Part shown: piece by piece, positions 36,644-45,738 of the stretch
How positions within the stretch are numbered: the stretch's first letter is position 1
Layout: the number at the start of each line of letters is the position of its first letter
NCBI GenBank assembly: GCA_922989275.2
Contig: OV277857.1
Coordinates: 44,493,083-44,557,082, forward strand
Source: Gari tellinella
Lineage: Eukaryota; Mollusca; Bivalvia; Cardiida; Psammobiidae
Direction of reading: 5' to 3'
DNA: 64,000 nucleotides
Made by a program: the position numbers and the translations under genes
Notes under the pieces: generated by a model
Databases searched by the model: none
The model's input: the letters and a program-made list of their open reading frames with translations, nothing else
Told to the model about the DNA's origin: nothing

Positions 36644-38498
36644 TTAAGGGTGTATCAATGTCAAAAGTATATGAAAACACTTTATGATGGTTTTGTATTG
36701 AAGAGCTATTTAAGATGAATGAAAAATAGAAAAAGTGTACATTTTGGTGAACAACAGTTGGCTCCATGGCCAGGTAAAATTTACCCCACCCACTTTCTCT
36801 TATTTTGTCCTTTTCAAACAGTCCACTTCAATAAAATCCATTTAAAATGAAAACAAATATGATAATTTGGTTTTGTGCTATTTATTTTCTATTTATGGTA
36901 GTATTTCTTCATACAAAAACTAATTTAAGAGAAAACAGGCACCAAATGTGAAATTTAAAAAGCTCTAAATATCTTCGATATGGTACTTTTTTGTAAATTT
37001 GGTAAGGGGAGATAACTCCTTTTTTACTTTAATAACTCAAAATTTTCAACACTGACCTTTCAATTTCTTTTCATATTTTGAACTGCCTGAGCATTGGCTT
37101 TCATTTGGTAGAAAATAAGAAAAAGTTTAATACTAGAACTATTTCATTTTCAAACTTTTTTACTTTTTTTTCATAAAATAAAAAATCTAATAAAATCTTG
37201 CCCTATAAAAAGCATATTTTTTATATTCGAGGATCCATATTGTTCAAACCTAGTGCCTGCTTTGTCTAATTTTGGTTTCTATATGTAAAAATACCACCAT
37301 AGACATGAAATATATAATGAAACCCCAAATTACCATGTTTGTTTTGTTTTGAAGCTTGTACATGTACTCTGAATGGGTAAAATTTGAGAGAAAAAGTCCA
37401 AATTTGACATACCTTTTTCAAATCGCTGTAGCTCAAATAAAAAGACACCACCATATATTTTTTTCAATTTTTTCATTAATCATAAATAGCTCTTCCAAAA
37501 AGGCAATGATAGAAAAAAAGTTTGATACTTTGAAACAAGTAATATCTTTAAAAAAGATATTCGGCGGAATGAATGGTTGAACTAATGCTATAGATGGGTG
37601 TGCAAAATTGAATGAAATTGAGGTTTTCACAGAATTGTAATATCTTCGAATGAAAAGCAAAACATTCAATTACAGTAACTTTTCATGTAAAATATAGCTA
37701 CTAAAGGTCTGTCCTCTACAGAATCACCAAACAATAATTTAAACCGTATCCTGCTGCTCATAAGATTCTTGCATAAACTACTGTTCTATCAATGGAGTTT
37801 CTTAAAACAAAGATGTCTTAATTATCTAAAAATAGAAACATGCTGTCATAGCAATTGCAGACTCTTTGCACTAACAATTCACATTCAATTACAGTAATTT
37901 TTATTTAAAATGAAAAACTATTTTGTACAGAAATGCCAAACAAAACAATTATTTAAACCGTACCCTAGCTACTGGTAGGAGATCCTCACATTAATCTACT
38001 GTTCTATCACTCTTCATTCATGAACGGAGTTTCTTAGAAAAAAGATGTAATATCTTAAAATAGAACCATGATTGCATCAGCATAGTCTGTCTCTCTAAAT
38101 TTTACACTCACTATTCCTATCCAGTAAAACTGTAATTTTGCATAGACCAGCCTACAGGGCTCCAGATAAGAGGGAGTAAATTGAACAAATCGCATTTTTT
38201 CACTCATTTCAACACCAAACCCTATGATGTTACTACTCATTTGGATCGTCTCTAAGAGACGGTTCAAATGAGTAGTGACACCATAGGGTTTAATGCAGAA
38301 ATCAATATTTTAAGTTTTGAAATACAACCCTTATCTGGAGCCCTGGCTACTATCCAATCAGCCCATTCAGTTTTAAGCATGTGACTTTCAACATAGATTT
38401 CTGTCCAGTTATCATTGGTTGAGAATTTGCATGATAGGTCTAAATAGAAACTATTCAGCTCCGCCGAAAAATCGCTTATGGGTTGGATACACCCTTAA
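36644..38498. mobile_element. 1.85-kb TTAA element with GGGTGTATC termini
   Basis: TTAAGGGTGTATCAA at 36644 is inverted to TTGGATACACCCTTAA ending 38498, so TTAA-flanked inverted repeats of about 13 bp bound 1,855 bp. The interior is AT-rich with no convincing transposase frame. It contains a repeated segment (TTCAATTACAGTAA near 37665 and 37885; ACTGTTCTATCA) and a nested inverted-repeat element at 38155-38345. TTAA target sites fit piggyBac or Kolobok superfamilies; the termini do not decide between them. Confidence 0.65.
38155..38345. mobile_element. 191-bp MITE with CAGGGCTCCAGATAAG termini and central palindrome
   Basis: CAGGGCTCCAGATAAG at 38155 is perfectly inverted at 38330-38345. 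The centre 38217-38291 is a palindrome AAACCCTATGATGTTACTAC with inverted GTAGTGACACCATAGGGTTT and tip CGTCTCTAAGAGACGG. The CAGGG terminus resembles hAT-type ends, but no clear 8-bp target duplication is visible. Nested in the 1.85-kb TTAA element. Confidence 0.75.
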
Positions 38499-38704
38499 TC
38501 CTCTGTTCACAGTATAGTCATTTGTCATACTTTGAAATATCTACATATACTCTAAGGAGTCGAGGTGCTGTCATATTATTTTTTTAAAAGTTTTTATAAG
38601 TTATAAGTTCAACATAGCGAGCGTTACATTAATCAATCATTATATGTTATCTAAAAAAAAATCAACAAATCTTCAATTTATCAACCTCAATAAATCGTAT
38701 GAGA

Positions 38705-39345
38705 AAGCTTGAGAATAGCCTGTACATGGCCTTTGTTGGCCTAGAGGCTAGAGAATGCTTTCGACCGAGTCCTGCGGAAGGGCATTTGTTGGGCGCTTAG
38801 AAAACTAGGTGTGGAGGAGCGGATTGTACGACTGGTCCAGGGCATGTATGCCAATGCACGTAGATGTGTCCGTGTTGATGAAGGATGCAGTGACGAGTTC
38901 CAGGTGAAGGTTGAGGTGCACCAGGGATCAGTACCAGTGAGTCGGTCCACTTCTCTTCATCATTGCGCTCAAAGCCCTCTAACGGGAGTTCCGTTTAGGC
39001 GTCCCATGGGAAGACCTCTACGCAGATGAACTTGTTACAATCGCAGAATCTCTAGAGGAGTGTATCAAAAGGTTCTTGGCATGGTGAAGAGGGCATGAGA
39101 GTAAACGCTAGGAAGACAAAGATTATGATCTGCGGTACTGGCCTGGATGGTAGCTCAAGCAAGTGTCCTTGTGCCGTCTGCTGCACTGGTGTTGGCAACA
39201 ACAGCATTTACTGCGGCAGCTGTAGGAACTGGGTCCACAATAAGTGCAGTGGACTACAGCCCCTTAGAGGACCCAGCGTTCAAATGTGCTCAGTGTAGGG
39301 GATTAGCCCAGACGTTTTCAAAAAGGTTTTACAATAAGGTTTAAG
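38705..39345 (+). pseudogene. Non-LTR retrotransposon reverse transcriptase fragment with C-terminal zinc-finger, disabled
   Basis: Translated pieces in shifting frames give SLYMAFVG, LENAFDRVLRKGICWALRKL, then VHQGSV, PLLFIIALKAL, VPWEDLYADELVTIAESLEE, VNARKTKIMICGTGLD and a cysteine/histidine module (C-x2-C, C-x2-C, WVH-x2-C, C-x2-C). In LINE reverse transcriptases these are the A, B and C motifs, with YADD as catalytic centre. Defects seen: a 7-bp tandem duplication near 38742, a frameshift after QGSV (38935), a TAA in KAL*REF (about 38983), further stops/frameshift near 39085 and a frameshift in the zinc-finger near 39270. YADD is YADE, so the second metal-binding aspartate is gone. It is a dead 5'-truncated copy. 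Confidence 0.85.
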
Positions 39346-39684
39346 GTGTAAGCCAAGGTCAAAATGACTAAACGAGAGCACCGCAAGCGGTACATAATTA
39401 TACGCCCACTGGCAAAAATATAGTTTTATCAAAATTCATTCCAACTTGTAGACACGCTGAGAGCATAAACATTACTGAAATAAATCCTTTTCTAGCATAT
39501 CTGAGTACACCAAGGGCAGATAACTCGACACAATGATCCGATTTCAATAATTATCAACCCTTTCATGAACTTATACTTCTAATATGTATTTAGGCTTTGC
39601 CTATGGAAGGAAAAAAGCAAAATTATACTAATGAAAACGGAATAGATCTATCACCAGTGTGTGATCAGCGCTCTTGTATCAGTT

Positions 39685-39750
39685 CGTTGTGTATTCCAGA
39701 TCACACTCGAGGCTACGCCTCTCGTGACTGAGATCTGGATTACACAACCG
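39685..39750. repeat. 66-bp palindrome within pearl-like element 3
   Basis: CGTTGTGTATTCCAGATC is inverted to GATCTGGATTACACAACCG, with tip CTCGAGGCTACGCCTCTCG. Outer bases AGTTCG and CGAACT extend the symmetry. Part of an insertion interrupting the element. Confidence 0.75.
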
Positions 39751-39849
39751 ACTCGAACTTTTATTATATACCTAAATTGTTTGGGACAAGATCTATATGT
39801 TGTTAAACCAAATAATCAAATAGATCTATAAGCACCCGTGTATACAATG

Positions 39850-40320
39850 TTAAAAGTAACTCCCCCGTACACCTATAATGCAATCTGAAACTATTTTTGG
39901 AAGTCATATGACCACCAATAATGACGTCATTATTTATATTGATGGCGTATTGGTAATCCGTTATTTTATCGGTTCGATTGAGAAGTAGATTTTTGTAAAT
40001 AACGTTCATTTAAGCGTTTAAGGGTATGAATTGAACTGTTTGAAGCTTTGTCATTTGGAGAAAATTATTTCAAGTGAGTGTTGGGCGTCATTCATGCTTA
40101 AAATGGTTTAAAAATAGCACCGAAATCGGGAATTCCGAAACGTCACGCACAACTCTTCGTAAAAGCCGTGACGTCATCATCCAAGATGTCAGCCCCCATG
40201 TTTTGTAGTTGCCTAGTTTTGATGAAATTATTCACGCGCAAATCAAACACTTTTCAAAGTCTGTCAGTGATTGAATAAAATTGGAAAACCTTTGATTTTA
40301 TCATGCATTACATCAGGACG
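39850..40320. other. Gene-less interval with two full TGACGTCA sites
   Basis: TGACGTCA occurs at 39922-39929 (in AATGACGTCATT) and 40169-40176 (in CGTGACGTCATC). This is the consensus CREB/ATF binding word. No exon or promoter context is visible, and the DNA lies inside the compound repeat element. Confidence 0.4.
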
Positions 40321-41159
40321 AAAAAAGGCAAGCCTTTTTTCCGTATACTTATACTGTGGGCAAACATAATCAAAATCCATTCAAAAACTGTAGTTGCTAA
40401 GTGTGTTACCACTGTCAAATAAGCCTTTTATAGCATATTTGAGTACACCAAGAGCAGATAACTCAGTGACGAAATATCAAATAAATCTCAAACTTAAATC
40501 AGCTTCAGATCTTGATGCATATAACCTTTCTGGGAAGTTTCATTAATATCCTTCATATAGTTTTCTAAGAAAACTCTGGACAAGCTTTTTTATAGCATAT
40601 TTGAGTACATCAAGGGCAGATTACTCTGTAACAAAAATTTGAATGAACCTCAAACTCAACTCAGCTTTAGATCTTGATGCATATAACATTTGTGTGAAGT
40701 TTCATTAATATCCCTTAAATGGTTTTCCCAGAAAACTCCGGACAAGCTTTTTATAGCATATTTGAGTACATCAAGGGCAGATAACTCTGTAACAAAAATT
40801 CTAATGAGCCTCAAACTCAACTCAGCTTTAGATCTTGATGCATATAACATTTGTGTGAAGTTTCATTAATATCCCTTAAATGGTTTTCCCAGAAAACTCC
40901 GGACAAGCTTTTTATAGCATATTTGAGTACATCAAGGGCAGATAACTCTGTAACAAAAATTCTAATGAGCCTCAAACTCAACTCAGCTTTAGATCTTGAT
41001 GCATATAACATTTGTGTGAAGTCTCATTAATATCCCTGTAATAGTTTTCCAGAAAAACTCCGGACAAACCAAATATTGACGGACGAACGAACGGACGAAC
41101 GGACAGGGCCACGCCAATATACGACCACCTCTAGAGGTGGGCGTATAAAAATGGTATAT

Positions 41160-41690
41160 GACACTGCAACTCCTGAGTAACATTTATGCCCAGTATCAAG
41201 TAAATCAGGTTGAAGGAGTTCGCCGTACAAAATTTTGTCTGCCAATTTTAAGACCAATTTCAAGGCCAAAGATCAAGGTCACAGAGATTTGAAATTTGTG
41301 TCTTGCACATCTTCTACTCCTGAGTAACATTTATACCAAGTATGAAGTGAATCAGGTTGAAAGTGAAGGAGGAGTTTAAAGTACAATATTTTGCCTGCCA
41401 ATTTCAAGACCAATTTCAAGGACAAATGTCAAGGTCACAGAGACCTGAAATTTGTGTCTTGCACATATACTACTCCTGAGTAACATTTATGCCAAGTATC
41501 AAGTGAATAAGGTTAAAATTGAAGGAGAAGTTAAAGTACAATATTTTGCCTGCCAATTTCAAGGCCAAAGGTCAAGGTCACAGAGACTTGAAATGTGTGT
41601 CTTGCACGTCTACTGCTCCTGTGTAACATTTATGCCAAGTATCAAGTGAACCATGTTGACACTGAAGGAGGAGTTGAAAGTACAAGATTT
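41160..41690. repeat. Tandem ~143-156-bp repeats carrying TCAAGGTCACAGAG
   Basis: CTCCTG.GTAACATTTAT recurs at 41170, 41317, 41473 and 41616 (147, 156, 143 bp). Each of the first three units contains TCAAGGTCACAGAGA (about 41272, 41430, 41570). It directly abuts pearl-like element 3 at left and a LINE 3' end at right. It may be the core array of another pearl-like element whose ends are lost. Confidence 0.75.
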
Positions 41691-42100
41691 TGCAGACAGA
41701 AACAATTCCATTATTCCAAAACTTTATAAAATATCTGAAACATGTTGAAAACATAGAGCGAATGATTGCAACAGCAAAAAATAAAGTAGAACAACACAAC
41801 GAAAAATGGGACCAAATACAGTTGAACCTTTAATATTAACAAATCGACGGCAAACTAAAGAGTGAAATTTTTATTCTATTCTCCAACTTTCTGCTCTTCT
41901 CTCTCTCTCTCTCGCTACTCTTCTTTTCTGACTATATATAAATTATTCATTGTCGTACATAAACAGGAAGAAAATACATTAATTTAGAACTAATAGGTAC
42001 TATATTGAAATGTGTCATTTTGTTATTTGTATTTGTTTGTGTATGTATATCGAGAAATAAAATATTTAAAAAAAATTAAAAAAAAATTAAAAATAGAAAG
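41690..42100 (+). mobile_element. 5'-truncated LINE: ORF C-terminus, 3' UTR and A-rich tail
   Basis: From 41695 a frame reads QTETIPLFQNFIKYLKHVEN then IERMIATAKNKVEQHNEKWD and ends at a stop near 41833. Its lysine-rich ending with EKWD resembles the extreme C-terminus of L1/Tx1-like ORF2 proteins (inference). It is followed by a UTR with a CT-microsatellite (41897-41910), an AATAAA at about 42055 and an A-rich tail to about 42100. Only about 45 codons remain, so it is inactive. Confidence 0.5.
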
Positions 42101-42186
42101 TAGATAGGGCGTGTAAAAAGAGTAGCCTGGTTACCTGTGTTTTCGCCACCCTTAGCTATATTTTTCGCACATGCGCCTTTCTGATG

Positions 42187-43007
42187 TACACAGTCATGGG
42201 ACATAATTATTCGCCACCCTACGGATTTTTGGCATTTTTTTCACACATTCTTTACATTACTGGTGATGCCACACAATTGTCGAACAAAATATTACACAAC
42301 AATGTAGGGCAGTTTTAAAGTAAGGGTGTTGACTTTTCCAATAGAGATCTATTTTCTGCTGGTCGGACCAGTACATCTGTTGCTAGGCAACTTTAGAATA
42401 TAAATGAAAAAAGTCGACTCGTTCCACTAAACTGGTTGCCATGGTAACAAATGGGAAAAAGAACTAGAACTGAACAACGTTTTTATTTAAGAATATATTC
42501 TCCCGCACAATAATGCGCTTTCAAAAGGAAAATAAAGAAAATTAATGAAATTGTTAATGTTCAAGTTTACTGACATGCGATAAATGCTAAAATTAACATG
42601 GGAGTCTATGGGAAATCAAGTTTACAGATTAAATTTTAGAACTGTGTGACTGACCATGAAGTTACAGAGCTTTAGAGTGACATTTTCTTATTTTACTATT
42701 AATCGCATATGTACGGTGTTCGTTAATCCGGTGTAGTTTTACATATTTTTCATCTATTGTTACCATGGCAACCATATAATGTGAATATGGTTCAAATTCT
42801 GCACTTACATTCTAAAGTTACCTAGCAACAAGAACCCAAAAACCACATGCTCAGTTGGAGACTAGAAAACATTTTACGACTCTTAAAACCAAACAGAACT
42901 ACAATGCATGTTGTCTACAGTTTTAATTCTAATAAACAGTTGAGAAATACTGATAAAAATAAGCAACATTTTCGCAGGGTGGCGAATAATTATGTCCACT
43001 GACTGTA
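42187..43007. mobile_element. ~820-bp mariner-like foldback element with long inverted repeats
   Basis: Left TA.CACAGTCATGGGACATAA and right inverted TA.CAGTCAGTGGACATAA, both continuing into TTATTCGCCACCCT, with TA at each outer edge. Symmetry extends far inward: GTTGCTAGGCAACTTTAGAA at 42379 is inverted at about 42810-42829, and the two GTTRCCATGG words at 42435 and 42759 are also inverted. CAGT ends with TA fit a Tc1/mariner-derived non-autonomous element. No transposase frame. A truncated second copy is at 53560-54318. Confidence 0.8.
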
Positions 43008-43164
43008 CATCGCGAAACTTTAATTTCGACTGCCCGATTTGTCGCGAACCTGACTCAACGGAAGAAAACGAATCAAAGATCGAAAGAAACGACGTAATTT
43101 TCATGACGTCAAATCAATAAATCAGTGATGTCAAACTATCACAAAGATGTATTCGATATAAACT

Positions 43165-43185
43165 GGGGGGGGGGGGGGGGGGGGG
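43165..43185. repeat. Homopolymer of 21 G
   Basis: Uninterrupted G21 between AACT and CACACAGG. Prone to slippage and able to form G-quadruplex structure; length may be imprecise in any assembly. Confidence 0.9.
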
Positions 43186-43189
43186 CACA

Positions 43190-43750
43190 CAGGTTAAATA
43201 ATGTATTGTAGAAATCGGATATCTGTATTTCGTCAGTGCAAGATTGAATTTAATCCATTTCGTGAACATCAGACTGTTATATTTTCACTGGCTTCGCATG
43301 TATTTCTATGGTGGCATATTTCTGACACCAGTTAACCACTTTATTATCATGATAGATTCCTGTTAAAATCTCACATAAATATTTAACTAGTTACTTATCT
43401 AGAAAACTTTCGTGTTAGTTTTCAGATAAGTATCGGGTAAGTAGAATGTGGAAACTTTTCACGATAACCAGATAAATATCTGAACACGAACTTTGTCATG
43501 ATACTGCTTTAAACCGCCACCACTTAACGAATGTATCTAGTTACTTAACTAGATAATTAACTAGAAAAGTTTCGTGTTACCAGTTATCTAAAAATAGAAA
43601 CATTGTATTCGTAATATGACTATTTCGGATTCTTTTGAAAAATACACATGTAGGCCTATTTACAAAATGACAAACAGCGTAGACATCGGTCCAATAGGGT
43701 ACACTATTTATGAAGGACGAGTCTACTCGTCGCAAGGGTCGAATGAGTTA
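43190..43750. other. Gene-less AT-rich interval with short internal repeats
   Basis: Contains related words TAACTAGTTACTTATCTAGA (about 43384) and ATCTAGTTACTTAACTAGAT (about 43537) and several TTTCGTGTTA repeats, suggesting a degenerate internal duplication of about 150 bp. No gene seen. Confidence 0.45.
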
Positions 43751-43753
43751 ATA

Positions 43754-43840
43754 CAGGTGACAGCTTAAAACAAGAGTGAAAGTAAATCAGAAAGCTCATA
43801 GGCTACTGCTTTACCTTCATCCGCCCCAAGCAGCCACCTG
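43754..43840. repeat. Degenerate ~87-bp palindrome
   Basis: CAGGTGACAGCTT and inverted AAGCAGCCACCTG form the outer arms; GAAAGTAAATCAGAAAGC and GGCTACTGCTTTACCTTC the inner ones. The inner words recall the CCCATT-family core, but the flanks differ. Confidence 0.5.
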
Positions 43841-43984
43841 ATTAACAAAACAAACTATTAACGAAGTCTAAAAGCCTTTCGGTCTGGATCTACAATGTTT
43901 GCATAGGTCAGATTTAGCTGTGAAAACATTATTCTTTCCCGTTTAAAGGCAAATGAAATTTAGAAAATGACTACTTCTTGCCAA

Positions 43985-44138
43985 TTCTGAATGTTAATTT
44001 AAACTGGGCAGGCAAATAGTTTGTAGCCCGGTGTCTGATCTGGCTCCAAATTGTTTGCAAAGGAAATAATAGATTTAGCGTAAAAGCCTTAATTGGGAAA
44101 TAATAACATTTTCACCACTTGGTTAACTCCTAAATCAG
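43985..44138. other. Decayed CAAACAG-class repeat, no gene
   Basis: TAGTTTGTAGCCCGGTGTCT then GATCTGGCTCCAAATTGTTTG (about 44017-44058) is a half-preserved copy of the palindrome class found intact at 44206. Upstream, ATTATTCTTTCCCGTTTAAA (about 43929) is a lone subterminal word of the same MITE family. Confidence 0.5.
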
Positions 44139-44389
44139 TACAGTGGAGAATCTGTTATTCTTTCCCAATAAACGCGTTTACACTAAAACTATTATTTGCA
44201 GTGCAAACAGTTTGGAGCCAGATCAGACGCCGGGTAACCCGGCGTCTGATCAGGCTCCAAACTGTTTGCCACCAAGATAAACAAGAATTATCAGAATTGT
44301 CCAAAAGTTGTTCTTTTCTACGTTTTAGTGCTTTGCGTTTGCGTACTTTTTGCGTTTAAACGGGAAAGAATAACAGATTCTCCACTGTA
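44139..44389. mobile_element. TA MITE (CAGTGGAGAAT family, mariner-type), copy 2, best preserved
   Basis: 251 bp bounded by TACAGTGGAGAATCTGTTAT and its exact inverted copy ending at 44389; the terminal identity runs 28 bp to TTCTTTCCC. The central palindrome (about 44206-44269) is CAAACAGTTTGGAGCCAGAT, stem CAGACGCCGGG, loop TAA, then the inverted arms. Comparison with 35148-35397 shows near identity, so the family has moved relatively recently. The 88-codon frame over it is not a gene. Confidence 0.9.
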
Positions 44390-44500
44390 CTTGTACTAAG
44401 GCGCATTCTGCTTTACTTTACAGCCTACTCTGTTACAGGATATAGACAATTATTTCTGATGGCACATATTCATTGAATAACTTTCTTCAGAAGAGGAATA
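44390..44500. mobile_element. Half-copy of the TTAA CCCATT family
   Basis: AAGGCGCATTCTGCTTTACT at 44398 is the second arm of the family core, followed by the family's flank (GAATAACTTTCTTCAGAAGA, AGGAATAAATTAAGAGC). The first half is missing and the fragment directly abuts the mariner-type MITE, so the junction is an insertion plus deletion or a recombination point. Confidence 0.65.
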
Positions 44501-44689
44501 AATTAAGAGCATACACCAGCAATTCGTGCGACACCTGGCAATAAAGAAACGTGTAACCAAGGCCGACAACTGAAGCGTACCACATATAGGATATATAGGG
44601 CGAGATTTCAATACGTTATAAGTGATTATTAGTGTCAAATTATCTGTTTTCACTGATTCACATGTATATATATGTTATTAAGCAGTTTC

Positions 44690-44858
44690 GATCCTGACCA
44701 TATATGCATACTAGCCGATATTTTACGTTTGATCTACTTTCCTTAAAGATTTTCCCGTATTAGATTTATTTCACACCTATAAATACTGTAAAAACACGAT
44801 TAACCTTGACAAATATGTTATTAAGCAGCTAGAAATAGTTTGGATGCTGATCATATAT
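44690..44858. repeat. Host repeat carrying a homologous empty target site
   Basis: GACCATATATGCATACTAGC and CCGATATTTTACG (44696-44726) is a sister of the DNA interrupted by the 5.36-kb element: left flank GATCATATAT (44849-44858) and right flank ATATGCATACTGCCCGAT (from 50217). It therefore shows what the uninterrupted site looked like. Confidence 0.75.
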
Positions 44859-45045
44859 CGAGGGCTCGGCGCAAGAGGGGCGTAACTACATATTTTTCCA
44901 AAAATGACTTTTTTAATTTTTCAGCTTATATTAGTCATAGTCAAACTCATATGCTGTATAAATTTAAACAAAAAGTTTCAGATATTTATATCAATAATTT
45001 GATATTGCAATAAGTGCGTATCTCAGATTGTCAAATTATCTTAGC

Positions 45046-45081
45046 GCAAGAAGGGCGTAAGTCCACTTACGCCCTTCTTGC
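45046..45081. repeat. Perfect 17-bp-arm palindrome of the subterminal GGGCGTAAGT repeat
   Basis: GCAAGAAGGGCGTAAGT and ACTTACGCCCTTCTTGC are separated by CC only. The same word occurs inverted as a pair near the right end of the 5.36-kb element (49952-49970 and 50004-50023). Subterminal repeat clusters commonly serve as transposase binding sites (family knowledge; inferred here). Confidence 0.85.
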
Positions 45082-45660
45082 ATGCTAAAAAACATCTGGT
45101 TGACTTACAATCTATCCTGCAATACAGACTTAAGTAAACAAATAACTGCTGTGTTGTTATCTTATGATGGCATTATGTTCTTTATGACATCACAACAGTA
45201 TATTATTGCATCATAACAGTCTACTTAAGCACTGACATGACACAATATTTTCCATTTTAAGGTGAAAAAAAGGTTTAAATCTTATACTTGAGAAAAGAAG
45301 GCAGCCATAATGTGGCTTATGGGGGCGCCTGAGTCTTGAATAAGGGCAGTTTGCATTTTATGTACATTAAATTTGTGTTGGAGGTAGGATGTGTAAATAT
45401 ATATGTTATTTTTAGATATTTTAGGGTTCAGAATTTGGTTATAACAGTCTACAAAACCTCTCACTATTTCCTTTTCGGGCGTGAGGTATTAGAATATTAT
45501 TGATATAAGATCTACTTTTTAGGCAGATTTAGTGTTAGAGTTATCAGTTTTTAATATTTTCAAAACTGAAATTTCCCTTTAAACACATTCAAACCTAGAA
45601 GCAATGAGTATACTTGTCACAAACAAACAGTGTATCTGCAAAAAGTACACTTGCCCTATG

Positions 45661-45738
45661 CAAACAGTGCAGGCCCTGAACATGTAGACAGCTTATAAGA
45701 CCTGCAGGAGCTCTCTGATCAGTGTCTCCAATGTTTGT
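45661..45738. repeat. Degenerate palindrome, CAAACAGTGCAGACCCTGA class
   Basis: CAAACAGTGCAGGCCCTGA at 45661 and CTGATCAGTGTCTCCAATGT then TTG at 45715-45738 are the two arms; the tip is CTGCAGGAG. Decayed relative to 55785 and 61051. Confidence 0.55.

Larger units (their letters stand above)
39370..41146. mobile_element. Pearl-like element 3 (TATACGCCCAC ends) with 161-bp core repeats, compound
   Basis: Left end GCAAGCGGTACATAATTATA then CGCCCACTGGC (39385-39405); right end CACCTCTAGAGGTGGGCGTAT (41125-41145). Core repeats carry AGCATATTTGAGTACA at 40432, 40594, 40755 and 40916 (periods 162, 161, 161), with a single earlier unit at 39496. A second left-end-like segment at about 40348 suggests one copy nested beside a truncated one, separated by about 800 bp of other DNA. 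Before the right end is ACGGACGAACGAACGGACG. The two identical 64-codon minus frames are repeat shadows. An inverted short relative lies at 56040-56292. Confidence 0.75.

Noticed and set aside
40656..41011. Two identical 64-codon minus-strand frames 161 bp apart
   Set aside because: They are the same frame in successive units of the 161-bp core repeat; no protein family recognised.
42120..43195. An outer inverted pair GGTTACCTGTG / CACACAGGTTA around the mariner-like element
   Set aside because: Only ~11 bp with mismatched context and no duplication; could be chance, so no larger element was called.
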